Assembly (NCBI RefSeq): GCF_020687545.1
Contig: NZ_JAJEQX010000001.1
Location: 62,001-126,000, forward strand
Direction: 5' to 3'
Origin: Ruminococcus turbiniformis
GTDB taxonomy: Bacteria > Bacillota > Clostridia > Lachnospirales > Lachnospiraceae
DNA length: 64,000 nt
In this document: positions 18,545 to 27,556 of the stretch, piece by piece
Position numbering within the stretch: the first letter of the stretch is position 1
How the letters are laid out: each line of letters starts with the position of its first letter
Position numbers and translations under genes: made by a program
The notes under the pieces: model-generated
Told to the model about the DNA's origin: nothing
Seen by the model: only the letters and a program-made list of their open reading frames with translations
The model's database searches: none

Positions 18545-19200
18545 TATTTATCGCTCCCTTCCTTATCTGCTTTCGTCGGAAGAATCTCGCCTTTGTAAAT
18601 CCAAACCTTTACACCGACTTTTCCGTAAGTTGTGTCAGCTTCTGCGAATCCATAATCAATGTCTGCTCTGAGTGTCTGCAGCGGAATCGTACCCTCGCTG
18701 TAGAACTCTGTACGAGCCATATCAGCGCCGCCGAGACGTCCGGATACGGAAGTCTTAACTCCGAGCGCTCCAGCCTTCATCGTTCTCGACATGCAGGATT
18801 TCATGGCACGTCTGAAGGAGATACGGTTCTCAAGCTGCTGAGCGATGTTCTCAGCCACAAGCTGTGCATCTCTGTCCGGTCTCTTGATCTCCTTGACATC
18901 GACAATCAGCTTCTTGCTGCTGAACTGCTCGAGCTCTTTTTTCACTTTCTCGATCTCTGAGCCGCCCTTGCCGATAACGACACCCGGCTTAGCTGTATAT
19001 ACAGTGATCTTAACGCGGTCGGAAGCTCTCTCAATCTCGATTCTGGAGATTCCGGCGCTGTATAATCTCTTCTTCAAAAATGTTCTGATCTTGTGATCTT
19101 CAACAAGGTTGTCGGCAAAATCTTTCTCTGCGTACCATTTGGAATCCCAGTCTTTGATTACACCGACTCTCAAGCCATGAGGATTTACTTTCTGTCCCAT
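18544..19200 (-). CDS. rpsC: 30S ribosomal protein S3
   Basis: A 218-residue protein of the 30S head lining the mRNA entry with S4 and S5. The N-terminal KH domain has the GxxG loop in [19 protein letters not shown]. The C-terminal half contains [18 protein letters not shown] and [15 protein letters not shown]. Confidence 0.98.
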   Translation of the reverse strand: MGQKVNPHGLRVGVIKDWDSKWYAEKDFADNLVEDHKIRTFLKKRLYSAGISRIEIERASDRVKITVYTAKPGVVIGKGGSEIEKVKKELEQFSSKKLIVDVKEIKRPDRDAQLVAENIAQQLENRISFRRAMKSCMSRTMKAGALGVKTSVSGRLGGADMARTEFYSEGTIPLQTLRADIDYGFAEADTTYGKVGVKVWIYKGEILPTKADKEGSDK

Positions 19201-19209
19201 AATGCCCTC

Positions 19210-19596
19210 CTATCTTTCATTCAGCACAATTGTGATGTGGCTCATTCTCTTCTCGATCCTGTAAGCCCTGCCCTGTGCTCTCGGTCTGATTCTCTTCATT
19301 GTCGGTCCTTTGTTTGCGTAGCATTCCTCAATGTAAAGGTTTTCTGCGCTCATACCGTTGTTGTTCTCAGCGTTTGCGATTGCTGATTTCAGCAGTTTCT
19401 CTATTACTGTAGAAGCATATCTCGGGTTGTAAGCTAAAATACCGAGTGCTGTTGTTACATCCTTACCTCTGATGGCATCCAGAACGTAGCAGGCCTTCTG
19501 AACAGATACCCTTGCGTAGGAGATCTTTGCTGAAGGTCTTGTATCTCTCTGCTCGTTTCTCTCTCTCTTGATCTGGGATCTATGTCCTTTTGCCAT
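19210..19596 (-). CDS. rplV: 50S ribosomal protein L22
   Basis: A 128-residue protein whose beta-hairpin reaches into the nascent-peptide tunnel (IEECYANKGPTMKRIRPRAQ, GRAYRIEKRMSHI). The hairpin shows no insertion or deletion of the type linked to macrolide resistance as far as can be judged by eye. Confidence 0.97.
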   Translation of the reverse strand: MAKGHRSQIKRERNEQRDTRPSAKISYARVSVQKACYVLDAIRGKDVTTALGILAYNPRYASTVIEKLLKSAIANAENNNGMSAENLYIEECYANKGPTMKRIRPRAQGRAYRIEKRMSHITIVLNER

Positions 19597-19625
19597 GGAT
19601 GAACCCTCCTTTCAAATATACAATC

Positions 19626-19907
19626 TTATCTGACTTTCGACTTCTTCTCGTCTTTGCCGTGTCCTCTGTAAGTTCTTGTCGCAACGAACTCACCGAGTTT
19701 GTGTCCTACCATGTCCTCTGTAACGTATACCGGCACATGTCTTCTTCCGTCATGTACGGCAAATGTGTGCCCTACGAATGACGGGAAGATTGTAGAACGG
19801 CGTGACCATGTCTTTATAACTGATTTCTCACCAGATGCATTCATAGCGTCTACTTTTTTCAGTAAGTGTTCGTCTGCAAATGGTCCTTTTTTAAGTGAGC
19901 GAGCCAT
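19626..19907 (-). CDS. rpsS: 30S ribosomal protein S19
   Basis: A 93-residue head protein forming a complex with S13 ([57 protein letters not shown]). It lies between rplB and rplV. Confidence 0.97.
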   Translation of the reverse strand: MARSLKKGPFADEHLLKKVDAMNASGEKSVIKTWSRRSTIFPSFVGHTFAVHDGRRHVPVYVTEDMVGHKLGEFVATRTYRGHGKDEKKSKVR

Positions 19908-19933
19908 AGGTTCTAACCTCCTTGTGAATCTAA

Positions 19934-20776
19934 TTATTTAATCGCTTTACCATCTCTTCTTCTTACGATCAGCTTGTTGGAAGCTTTTTTCTTCTTGCGG
20001 GTCTTAAGACCAAGTGCCGGTTTACCCCACGGTGTACACGGACCCGGGCGGCCGATACCTGTCTTACCTTCACCACCACCGTGCGGATGGTCGTTCGGGT
20101 TCATAACAGAACCGCGTACTGTCGGGCGGATACCCATATGACGCTTACGTCCAGCCTTACCGATGTTGATCAGGTTGTGCTCCCCGTTTCCTACCACACC
20201 AACAGATGCGCGGCAGATGATCGGAACCATTCTCATCTCACCTGACGGAAGTCTTAAAGTTGCATATTTGCCTTCTTTAGCCATGAGCTGTGCGCTGTTT
20301 CCAGCGGAACGAACAAGCTGTCCGCCTTTTCCAGGATAAAGCTCAATGTTGTGTACCTGAGTACCAACCGGAATCTCGGAAAGCGGCAGGCAGTTTCCTA
20401 CTCTTACCTCTGCTTCCGGTCCGTTCATAACGGTCATACCGTCTGTCAGTCCTTCAGGAGCAAGAATATAAGCTTTCTCGCCATCTGCATAGCAGATCAG
20501 GGCGATGTTTGCGCTTCTGTTCGGATCGTATTCGATTCCGATTACAGTTGCCGGAATTCCGTCTTTCTTTCTCTTGAAGTCTACGATTCTATATTTTTTC
20601 TTAGCACCGCCGCCGCGATGTCTTACAGTGATTTTACCCTGTGCGTTGCGGCCTGCTTTTCTTTTCTTGGAATCCAGGAGGGATTTCTCAGGAGTTGTCT
20701 TTGTGATCTCAGAGAAATCAGAACCTGTCATCTGTCTTCTGGAAGGTGTATATGGGTTATAAGTTTTGATTCCCAT
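19934..20776 (-). CDS. rplB: 50S ribosomal protein L2
   Basis: A 280-residue protein needed for subunit association and peptidyl-transferase assembly. The OB and SH3-like domains carry [20 protein letters not shown], and the C-terminal loop [20 protein letters not shown] holds the conserved histidine. It is preceded by an unusual 303-bp spacer with a branched RNA fold instead of the usual few bases after rplW. Confidence 0.98.
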   Translation of the reverse strand: MGIKTYNPYTPSRRQMTGSDFSEITKTTPEKSLLDSKKRKAGRNAQGKITVRHRGGGAKKKYRIVDFKRKKDGIPATVIGIEYDPNRSANIALICYADGEKAYILAPEGLTDGMTVMNGPEAEVRVGNCLPLSEIPVGTQVHNIELYPGKGGQLVRSAGNSAQLMAKEGKYATLRLPSGEMRMVPIICRASVGVVGNGEHNLINIGKAGRKRHMGIRPTVRGSVMNPNDHPHGGGEGKTGIGRPGPCTPWGKPALGLKTRKKKKASNKLIVRRRDGKAIK

Positions 20777-20833
20777 TACTTTCTCTCCTTTCGTTAGCTC
20801 TAATTATTCGTTTCACGGATTTGCACCGTATAT

Positions 20834-20961
20834 CCGGGATAAACAGAGTGAGGATGATTTCAGATAAGACTGCCATGCTTGCATGAGCAGGATTATATGA
20901 AATTATCTGAGCGTGTAACGCGACCGAGAGGCTTTTGCCTCGAGGGTGCTCTGTTTATCGG
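20834..20961 (-). ncRNA. Candidate branched RNA element upstream of rplB
   Basis: An 11-bp perfect closing stem, GATAAACAGAG (20838-20848) with CTCTGTTTATC (20949-20959), encloses two arms. Arm one pairs TCAGATAA (20860-20867) with TTATCTGA (20903-20910) and is capped by CTGC-CATGC-TT-GCATG-A-GCAG (20870-20890). Arm two is GAGGC/GCCTC near 20928-20942. No reading frame fits. It sits inside the S10 operon between L23 and L2, so a cis-acting control or processing element is inferred. Confidence 0.6.
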
Positions 20962-21079
20962 TTGCTGTTTATCAAAGGATTTACAGTTCGCTGCGCTAGG
21001 CTCGAAAAGACCTCGCCAAGCTCCGCGAACGGGCCCCGACTAAAACTCGACCTGCGTCTTCGACTGGCTCTCGTTAAGT

Positions 21080-21379
21080 CTACAGGCCCTCAAAGATCTC
21101 GATATCCTTGCTGTCCTCTGTAAGCTGTACGATCGCTTTCTTTGTCTTAGCTGTCTTGCCGTATGTCATACCGCGTCTTCTGTTCTTTCCGTCAAGGTTC
21201 ATTGTGTTCACACTCTTCACCTTTGTTCCCTCGAACATCTTCTCAACAGCCTCTTTGATCTGATTCTTTGTAGCCTCTGTGTGTACAAGGAATGTATATT
21301 TCTTGTCAGCCATCAGATCCATGCTCTTCTCTGTGATAACCGGTTTAAGGATTACATCATAATACTGAACGTTTGCCAT
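21080..21379 (-). CDS. rplW: 50S ribosomal protein L23
   Basis: A 99-residue exit-tunnel protein, docking site of trigger factor and SRP ([38 protein letters not shown]). Its ATG overlaps the rplD stop by one base (TAATG). Confidence 0.97.
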   Translation of the reverse strand: MANVQYYDVILKPVITEKSMDLMADKKYTFLVHTEATKNQIKEAVEKMFEGTKVKSVNTMNLDGKNRRRGMTYGKTAKTKKAIVQLTEDSKDIEIFEGL

Positions 21380-21999
21380 TATGCGTACACCTCCTCGATT
21401 GCAGCAACAGCAGCTTTTGTTGTGATCACTGTGTTGTATTTCAGGATGTCATACACGTTGATTGTGTTTGTACGTGCTGTCTTGACATCCGGGATGTTTC
21501 TTGCGGAGATCTCTACGTTTGTGTTTCCGTCTTCCAGAACCACGAGCGCTTTGTTCACGTTCAGGTTGTTCAGAACGTTCACGAAGTTCTTTGTCTTGAT
21601 CTCGTCAAATTTCAGCTCATCGATTACGATGAATTTGTTCTCTTCCACTCTGGAAGTAAGCGCGGACTTGAGAGCTGCTCTCTTCTCTTTTCTGTTCATC
21701 TTGAAAGAGTAGTCTCTCGGAACCGGAGCGAATACAACGCCGCCGCCTGTCCACTGCGGAGCTCTTGTTGAACCCTGTCTTGCGTGACCTGTTCCTTTCT
21801 GTCTCCACGGTTTTCTTCCGCCGCCGGAAACTTCAGAACGTGTCTTGGCTTTCTGTGTTCCCTGACGATTGTTTGCAAGCTGATTTACGACTGCCATGTG
21901 TACAAGGTGCTCGTTTACCTCAACACCGAATACAGCATCATTCAGTTCGATGGTATCAACTTCTTTACCTTCGATATTGTAAACAGATACTTTTGCCAT
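21379..21999 (-). CDS. rplD: 50S ribosomal protein L4
   Basis: A 206-residue protein with a tunnel-reaching loop ([40 protein letters not shown]). In E. coli L4 controls the S10 operon by attenuation; whether that applies here is unknown. The C-terminal globular domain ends [11 protein letters not shown]. Confidence 0.97.
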   Translation of the reverse strand: MAKVSVYNIEGKEVDTIELNDAVFGVEVNEHLVHMAVVNQLANNRQGTQKAKTRSEVSGGGRKPWRQKGTGHARQGSTRAPQWTGGGVVFAPVPRDYSFKMNRKEKRAALKSALTSRVEENKFIVIDELKFDEIKTKNFVNVLNNLNVNKALVVLEDGNTNVEISARNIPDVKTARTNTINVYDILKYNTVITTKAAVAAIEEVYA

Positions 22000-22028
22000 C
22001 TGTGTGTTCCTCCTTTCTTACTGTCAGC

Positions 22029-22715
22029 CTAGTTGCTCTTCTTAACGGATTCTTTGATCGTTACAAGGCACTTCTTCGGTCCCGGTACAGAACCTTTTAC
22101 AAGGAGAAGGTTGTTCTCAGCGTCAACTCTTACTACTTCAAGATTCTGAACTGTGATCTTCTTGTTTCCCATCTGTCCAGGCATTTTCTTGCCCTTGAAT
22201 ACCTTGCTCGGATCAGATGCAGCACCGTTGGAACCGGCATGACGATGGAACTTGGAACCATGTGTCATAGGTCCTCTGCTCTGTCCGTGACGCTTGATTG
22301 CGCCCTGGAAACCTTTACCTTTGGAGATTGCTGTCGCATCGATGTGGTCGCCCTCAGCGAAGATGTCAGCCTTGATCTCCTGAGCCAGTGTATATTCCTC
22401 AGCATTGTCGAATCTGAACTCTTTTACATATCTCTTTCCGGATACGCCTGCTTTGTCGAAGTGGCCTTTCTCAGCCTTTGTCACACCGTTTCTGTGTGCA
22501 ACTGCTTTCTTTCCGCTGCCGTCTTTTGTGACAATCTTCTCTTTCTTGTCAACAAAACCAACCTGTACAGCACTGTAGCCGTCGTTCTCAACTGTCTTAA
22601 CCTGTGTTACAACACAGGGACCAGCCTGCAGAACAGTTACCGGAATCAGTACTCCGTCTTCGTTGTTGAAGATCTGAGTCATTCCAACTTTTGTAGCCAA
22701 AATAGCTTTCTTCAT
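22029..22715 (-). CDS. rplC: 50S ribosomal protein L3
   Basis: A 228-residue protein that helps organise the peptidyl-transferase and factor-binding region. It begins [20 protein letters not shown] at ATG 22715, preceded by AGGAGG; the extension to 22760 lacks a ribosome site. The finger loop [20 protein letters not shown] is intact. Confidence 0.97.
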   Translation of the reverse strand: MKKAILATKVGMTQIFNNEDGVLIPVTVLQAGPCVVTQVKTVENDGYSAVQVGFVDKKEKIVTKDGSGKKAVAHRNGVTKAEKGHFDKAGVSGKRYVKEFRFDNAEEYTLAQEIKADIFAEGDHIDATAISKGKGFQGAIKRHGQSRGPMTHGSKFHRHAGSNGAASDPSKVFKGKKMPGQMGNKKITVQNLEVVRVDAENNLLLVKGSVPGPKKCLVTIKESVKKSN

Positions 22716-22802
22716 TATAAATACCTCCTGTGATTTACAGCGGAACGCTTTCGCGCTCATCCTAAATGTTAGGACGTTACTGTTTTAATGTAGCTGTCCG
22801 TC

Positions 22803-23120
22803 TTATTTGGACTTCATTTTGATATCAATGTACACACCTGCCGGCATTTCCAGTCTGGAAAGAGCATCTACCGTCTTCTGTGTCGGTGTGATGATATCGA
22901 TCAGTCTTTTATGAGTTCTCTGCTCGAACTGCTCTCTGGAGTCTTTGTCCTTGTGTACCGCTCTTAAAATTGTCACAACCTCTTTCTTTGTCGGCAGCGG
23001 CACCGGTCCGCTCACCTGTGACCCATTCTTCTTAACAGTTTCGATGATTTTCTTAGCGGATGCATCAACGAGCTGATGATCATACGCCTTCAGTGTGATT
23101 CTCATTACTTGACTTGCCAT
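22803..23120 (-). CDS. rpsJ: 30S ribosomal protein S10
   Basis: A 105-residue protein, also the transcription antitermination factor NusE. It starts [20 protein letters not shown] and contains [20 protein letters not shown] and [18 protein letters not shown] 23120 follows AAGGAGG. The same frame is open back to 23390, but this part is the untranslated leader. It is the first gene of the S10-spc-alpha supercluster. Confidence 0.97.
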   Translation of the reverse strand: MASQVMRITLKAYDHQLVDASAKKIIETVKKNGSQVSGPVPLPTKKEVVTILRAVHKDKDSREQFEQRTHKRLIDIITPTQKTVDALSRLEMPAGVYIDIKMKSK

Positions 23121-23398
23121 AAAAAAAGTCGCCTCCTTTTCGTACTTGTAACCCAGTACGACAAGCGGTGACTGTACACTCCCCCGTGTGTGTCGTGAGA
23201 AACATACACGGCGCTCTCGCTTTTTGCAACCTCGTGTCCGGACTTTTCGCCCTTTCACAAAGCGAGATACTGTTGTGATTCGTACAGTGACTTGTCGCCA
23301 GTTTCCTAACTTGACATTCGCTCCACGGAAAACCTGCCTGATGCTTATGTTTTTGCTTTCGGCAGCAACCTCACGCTTCATCGCTATCATGTCACAGC
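23121..23398 (-). promoter_or_regulatory. About 278-nt structured 5' leader of the S10 operon
   Basis: Between the promoter and the rpsJ start lie hairpins on the minus strand. CCGTGT pairs with ACACGG around 23180-23206, and CGTACT-GGGTTACA-AGTACG sits directly before the AAGGAGG of rpsJ. The length and the hairpin near the ribosome site fit autogenous control, but no known leader class was recognised. Confidence 0.5.
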
Positions 23399-23404
23399 TT
23401 TTTC

Positions 23405-23433
23405 AGTATATCGGATCAGGGAATTTATTTCAA
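23405..23433 (-). promoter_or_regulatory. Promoter of the S10-spc-alpha supercluster
   Basis: TTGAAA (23433-23428) and TATACT (23410-23405) are 17 bases apart on the minus strand, in the only sizeable gap upstream of rpsJ. Confidence 0.75.
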
Positions 23434-23529
23434 GAGGTTTTTGAGAAATATTGTATTTTTTTTCGTACAATCCGGTTATTTCATTAAAAACGGATTATCG
23501 GCAGATAATGGCGTTTCTGCACACACATT

Positions 23530-23592
23530 AAAACAGCCGGTACAACGAACCAAAGCATGCCGCTAAACTTCGTTGCATCGACTGTTTTTAAT
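23530..23592. terminator. Terminator between the ABC operon and S10 operon
   Basis: AAAACAG pairs with CTGTTTT and, further in, CAACGAA with TTCGTTG, around a 16-base loop. It ends transcripts arriving from the aldo/keto reductase pseudogene on the minus strand. Confidence 0.75.
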
Positions 23593-23626
23593 TATATTAG
23601 CATGCAGACTATTTTTTCAGTCAGTT

Positions 23627-24471
23627 CTATCTCCTAAAATTAAATGTATCCGGATCCGGGCCCACGCGCAGATTTTCATTTAAAGAGCTGATCTGCTCCA
23701 TCTCCTCGTCTGTCAGGCTGAAGACAAACACATCAGCATTGCTTCGCATCTGCTCCGGCTTCACCGATTTTACGACAAGGAGAATCTCCTGCTGGATATC
23801 CCATCGAAGAACAACCTGGCTGCAGACTTCTGATGCCTGGCGGCGATCTCCTCTATAAGGGGGTGTTTCAATATCTGCCCCTGCATCAGCGGTGACCACG
23901 CCTGAACCGCTATTCCATGACCGGCGCAGAACTTTCTCAGAGGCTCCTGCGTCAGTTTCGGATGAATCTCGATCTGGTTGATCACCGGAACCACATCAGA
24001 AACCGCGAGCAGCTTTTCAAGGTGATACTGCTGAAAATTGCTCACACTGACAGTGTGTATCTTTCCGTCTTTATACAAGTCTGTCAGGGCCTTCCACGAC
24101 TCCTCAAAGGCATCCTTCCCCGGTCAGTGAATCAGGTAAAGATCCAGATAGTCCAGTCCCAGCTTCTTGAGGCTGTCTTCGTATGCCTTAATCGTCTCGT
24201 CATAGTTCAGATAGTCATTCCACACCTTTGACGTGACAAAGATGTCTTCTCTTTTAAGTCCTGCTGCCTCCATTCCTTCTTTGATTCCGCTTCCGGTGTC
24301 TTCCTCGTTCCCGTATATCTGAGCGGTATCAATCAGACGGTATCCGTTGATGATAGCCTGTTTCACCGCCTCTTTTGTCTCCTCTGCCGATACCTTGAAC
24401 ACTCCGAAGCCGAGTCCCGGTATTTCTGTTCCGTTATTAAGTTTTACTCTTTCGTCTAATTTCTGAATCAT
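23627..24471 (-). pseudogene. Aldo/keto reductase, broken by stop and frameshift
   Basis: The 281-codon frame of an NADPH-dependent aldo/keto reductase is recognisable in three pieces. The first piece runs from ATG 24471 (AAGGAG upstream) through VKLNNGTEIPGLGFGVFK, the catalytic tyrosine in DTAQIYGNEE and the lysine in VTSKVWND, to DLYLIH. The next codon, TGG in relatives (LIHWPG), is TGA at 24126-24124. The frame then continues to about 23820, where one base is missing in GCCAGG (expected GCCCAGG). The remainder, VVLRWDIQQEILLVVKSVKP onward, is in another frame to 23627. Two independent lesions argue for a true pseudogene. Confidence 0.88.
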
Positions 24472-24485
24472 TTTTCTTTTACTCC

Positions 24486-25229
24486 TTACCACCACTTAAT
24501 CTGTTCTGTAATATATTCCCTCAGTTCTATAAATTTCTTCGACGCCACATCTCTCGGATGGGGAAGGTCGATCTTCACTTCTTCCTTGACCGTCGTCGGC
24601 TTCTGCGAGAGAATCAGACAGCGGTCTGCCAGATAAACTGCTTCTTCTATATTATGTGTGATAAAGATGACCGTACTCTTTGTCGCAGTCTGAAGCTTGA
24701 TCACCTCATCTTCCAGATAATATCTCAGCTTCAGATCCATCTGCCCGTAGGGCTCATCCATCAGAAGAAGATCCGGCTTCATCGCGAAGCTTCTTCCGAT
24801 CACAATCCTCTGCTCCATGCTGGCGGACAGTTCATGGGGATACCGGTCCCGGTACTCTTTCAGCCCGAGCATGTCCAGTATATATTCTGTCACATTGTCC
24901 GTCTCATGTTTCGGCCGCTTCTTCGTCTCCTGCCCGAACCGGATATTCTGCTCCACAGTAAGCCACGGGAACGCGGACTGCTCCTGAAACACAAAAGACA
25001 GGTTATGCTTCTTCGGGTCCGCCTCCTCCCCGTCTATGAAAATATTTCCGGAAGTCGGTTCCAGAAGCTTGACAAGCAGATTCAGAAAAGTCGTCTTGCC
25101 GCACCCTGTCGGTCCTACAATGCAGACGAACTCCCCCTTCTTTATGTCAAACGAGATATCGTCGAGGACAAGCAGGTCGCCGAACTTTTTCGTCAGGTTT
25201 CTCACACGCACTTTCGCCTTCGTATCCAT
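24486..25229 (-). CDS. ABC transporter ATPase, NitT/TauT type, atypical signature
   Basis: A 247-residue ATPase of the nitrate/sulfonate/taurine family. Walker A is GPTGCGKTT near residue 39, the Q-loop VFQEQSAFPW, Walker B LLLMDEP and H-loop ITHN. The ABC signature normally reading LSGGM is LSASMEQR here, so the composite ATP site using it may be weak. It is the last intact gene of the operon and follows the second ATPase by 12 bases. Substrate unknown. Confidence 0.9.
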   Translation of the reverse strand: MDTKAKVRVRNLTKKFGDLLVLDDISFDIKKGEFVCIVGPTGCGKTTFLNLLVKLLEPTSGNIFIDGEEADPKKHNLSFVFQEQSAFPWLTVEQNIRFGQETKKRPKHETDNVTEYILDMLGLKEYRDRYPHELSASMEQRIVIGRSFAMKPDLLLMDEPYGQMDLKLRYYLEDEVIKLQTATKSTVIFITHNIEEAVYLADRCLILSQKPTTVKEEVKIDLPHPRDVASKKFIELREYITEQIKWW

Positions 25230-25241
25230 ACGCTCTCCCTC

Positions 25242-26003
25242 CTACAGCACAAGCTCAAAATCTCCAGCAATCCGGTTTCTGAGTTCCAGAAAATCCGGAT
25301 GCGTATATTTTCTCGGCCGCTCCATGTCCGGAACGTACTCCTTCGCGATCGTGGAAGGAGAGCCGCCGAGCAGGAGGATACGGTCTCCCAGGTAAACCGC
25401 TTCTTCTATATTATTAGTGACAAAGATTACCGTCCGCTTCGCCTCTTCCCATATTTTGAGAAGCTCTTCCTCCATCTGGTATCTCGTCTGCGCGTCCAGG
25501 GCGCCGAAAGGTTCATCCATCACCATGATATCGGACTCCCCGGCGAAAGCCCTGGCGATCGCCACACGCTGTTTCATTCCGCCCGAAATCTGATTCGGGT
25601 AGTGATTCTCAAAACCGGACAGTCCGACGAGCTTCAGATACTTTTCCGCCTTTTCCTTCCGCTCCTGCTTTCCCATTCCCCGGAACTTCTGATTCATCTC
25701 CACATTCTCCATCACCGTCTTCCAGGGGAAAAGGGCGTACTTCTGAAACACAATCCCGATATCCTTCGTGCTCCTGCTGCCGTCCGAGAACTCTACTTTC
25801 CCCTCATAGTCCGTGTCAAGCCCCGTGATAATGTCGAGGAGAACAGACTTTCCGGACTTACCCGCACCGAGAAGAACAAGGAACTCATTTTCTTTTACTT
25901 CTATATTAATGTCATCCAGTACCTGATGCCGGACCTGCTTTTTGTCCTCAAATGATTTCGACACGTGACTGATGCTTATCTTTGTTCTGTTCTCCATGGA
26001 CAC
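25242..26003 (-). CDS. ABC transporter ATPase, NitT/TauT type
   Basis: A 253-residue ATPase pairing with the other NBD. Walker A is an unusual but valid GAGKSGKS, the Q-loop VFQKYALFPWK, the signature ISGGMKQR, Walker B IMVMDEP; the H-loop position reads VTNNIEE, with Asn where His is usual. GTG 26003 is seven bases after GGAGG, so it is preferred to ATG 25997. The gene overlaps the 3' end of its permease by 28 bases. With the signature change in the partner, the two NBDs probably form an asymmetric pair. Confidence 0.88.
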   Translation of the reverse strand: MSMENRTKISISHVSKSFEDKKQVRHQVLDDINIEVKENEFLVLLGAGKSGKSVLLDIITGLDTDYEGKVEFSDGSRSTKDIGIVFQKYALFPWKTVMENVEMNQKFRGMGKQERKEKAEKYLKLVGLSGFENHYPNQISGGMKQRVAIARAFAGESDIMVMDEPFGALDAQTRYQMEEELLKIWEEAKRTVIFVTNNIEEAVYLGDRILLLGGSPSTIAKEYVPDMERPRKYTHPDFLELRNRIAGDFELVL

Positions 26004-26752
26004 AGTTTCACCTCCGCTCTGTTCAATAATGCTGTGATAAGAGCGCTGACGACTCCGATCACTACCATGCCCGAAAGGATCAGGGCGGAATCACCGCTGT
26101 CCATTCCTCGGACGATCAAAAAGCCGACGCCCTGTCTCGCGACAACCATCTCCGCCGCAAGCACACACATCCATCCCGTTGACAGAGACGTCTTCATTCC
26201 AGCTACGATGGACGGCAGGCTGGCAGGAAGCACCACCTCGAACATCGTCGCCCTGTCACCGGCGCCGACCGACTTTGCCGCTTTAAACAGCATCGGGTCA
26301 ACCTGACGGATTCCGGAATACGTGTTCAGCACAATCGGAACAACCGCTCCGATAAACACAATGATTACTTTCGACGTCTCTCCGATCCCGCACCAGAGAA
26401 TGATAAGCGGGATCCACGCAATCGGCGGTATCGGCCGGATAATCTCAAACACCGGCCACGCAATATCGTGGAACGTCGGATACCATCCCATCAGAATACC
26501 GAGAACAATACCGAACACGCACGCCGCGGCAAACGCGGAGAGAACCCTTCCAAGGCTCACCAGTATGTGGACCGGAAGCGTCGCGTTGGAAATCGGATTC
26601 ACAGTGATATCCGCTATCTTCTTTATCACCGCCGCCGGCGTCGGCATGATATCCGGCTTCTGCACACAGAGCACTCCCCACAGCACGACCAGAATCCCGA
26701 TCGACAGAACCGGCAGTATATAATAGATCATTTTCTTTCCTTTTTCTGCCAT
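25976..26752 (-). CDS. ABC transporter permease, SsuC/TauC-like
   Basis: A 258-residue permease with about six membrane helices and the NBD-contacting loop AAKSVGAGDRATMFEVVLPA. The segment FEIIRPIPPIAWIPLIILW is typical of sulfonate/nitrate/taurine permeases. ATG 26752 has GGAGGA seven bases upstream. It forms a heterodimer candidate with the adjacent paralogous permease. Confidence 0.88.
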   Translation of the reverse strand: MAEKGKKMIYYILPVLSIGILVVLWGVLCVQKPDIMPTPAAVIKKIADITVNPISNATLPVHILVSLGRVLSAFAAACVFGIVLGILMGWYPTFHDIAWPVFEIIRPIPPIAWIPLIILWCGIGETSKVIIVFIGAVVPIVLNTYSGIRQVDPMLFKAAKSVGAGDRATMFEVVLPASLPSIVAGMKTSLSTGWMCVLAAEMVVARQGVGFLIVRGMDSGDSALILSGMVVIGVVSALITALLNRAEVKLCPWRTEQR

Positions 26753-26754
26753 AT

Positions 26755-27537
26755 CTATTTCCTCCACGGCGCTATATGTCTTTCAATCCGGCCGAGCACA
26801 AAGGACAGAAGCGCTCCCGTGCATCCGATCACGAGCATACCGACCACAATGATATCCGGACGTATAATCGTTCTTCCCATCTGTATCATATATCCGAGTC
26901 CGTTTGTCGAAGCGAGCATCTCCGCCGCAACGAGAGTGGACCAGGATGCTCCCAGCGACAGGCGGATTCCCGTAAATACCATCGGAATGGCAGACGGGAT
27001 ACAGATTTTTGTAAAGATCCGGAAATGTCCCGCGCCCATCGTCTTCGCTACATTGATGTAAACCGGATTCGTCAGCTTCACCCCCGTATAGGAGTTGATC
27101 ACGCAGGGGACAAAAGCCGCCACGAACACGATAAACACTTTCGCCGGCATCCCAATTCCGAGGAACAGGATTACAATAGGAATCCACGCAATCGGCGGAA
27201 TCGGCCGGATCACTTCAAACATCGGATTGAGCAGCAGCCGCGCCGCCTTGAAGTATCCCATCACAAGCCCCATGGGGATCCCAATCACCATTGCCGTGAT
27301 AAAACCGATCATCGCCAGCTTAAAACTGCTCAGGAAATGCTCCTGCAGCGTCGCTCCGTCCGGATCGGCCGAGCGCAGTTTGTAAATGAACGTCTCAAGC
27401 ACCTGCCCGGGCGTGCTCATCGTCCGTTCAGAAATCACCCCCATAGACATGAGGAGCTGCCATACTCCCAGAAATATGCCAACTCCCACACATCCGAGCA
27501 GAATTTTTCTTATAAGCTTCTTTTTTCCACTCTTCAT
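26755..27537 (-). CDS. ABC transporter permease, SsuC/TauC-like (paralog)
   Basis: A 260-residue permease sharing FEVIRPIPPIAWIPIVILF and the loop AKTMGAGHFRIFTKICIPS with its downstream neighbour. Two tandem paralogs indicate a duplicated, heterodimeric translocation channel. It is three bases from the next gene and 20 bases from the binding-protein gene. Confidence 0.88.
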   Translation of the reverse strand: MKSGKKKLIRKILLGCVGVGIFLGVWQLLMSMGVISERTMSTPGQVLETFIYKLRSADPDGATLQEHFLSSFKLAMIGFITAMVIGIPMGLVMGYFKAARLLLNPMFEVIRPIPPIAWIPIVILFLGIGMPAKVFIVFVAAFVPCVINSYTGVKLTNPVYINVAKTMGAGHFRIFTKICIPSAIPMVFTGIRLSLGASWSTLVAAEMLASTNGLGYMIQMGRTIIRPDIIVVGMLVIGCTGALLSFVLGRIERHIAPWRK

Positions 27538-27556
27538 TTATTCTTCACCCAAGTCT

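Noticed and set aside
23121-23390. 90-codon N-terminal extension of rpsJ
   Set aside because: The family start [15 protein letters not shown] has its own AAGGAGG, and the extension is the leader after a mapped-looking promoter.
24558-25955. 465-codon plus-strand open frame
   Set aside because: It lies antisense to the two ABC ATPase genes, which have full family motifs; no ribosome site and a composition typical of shadow frames.
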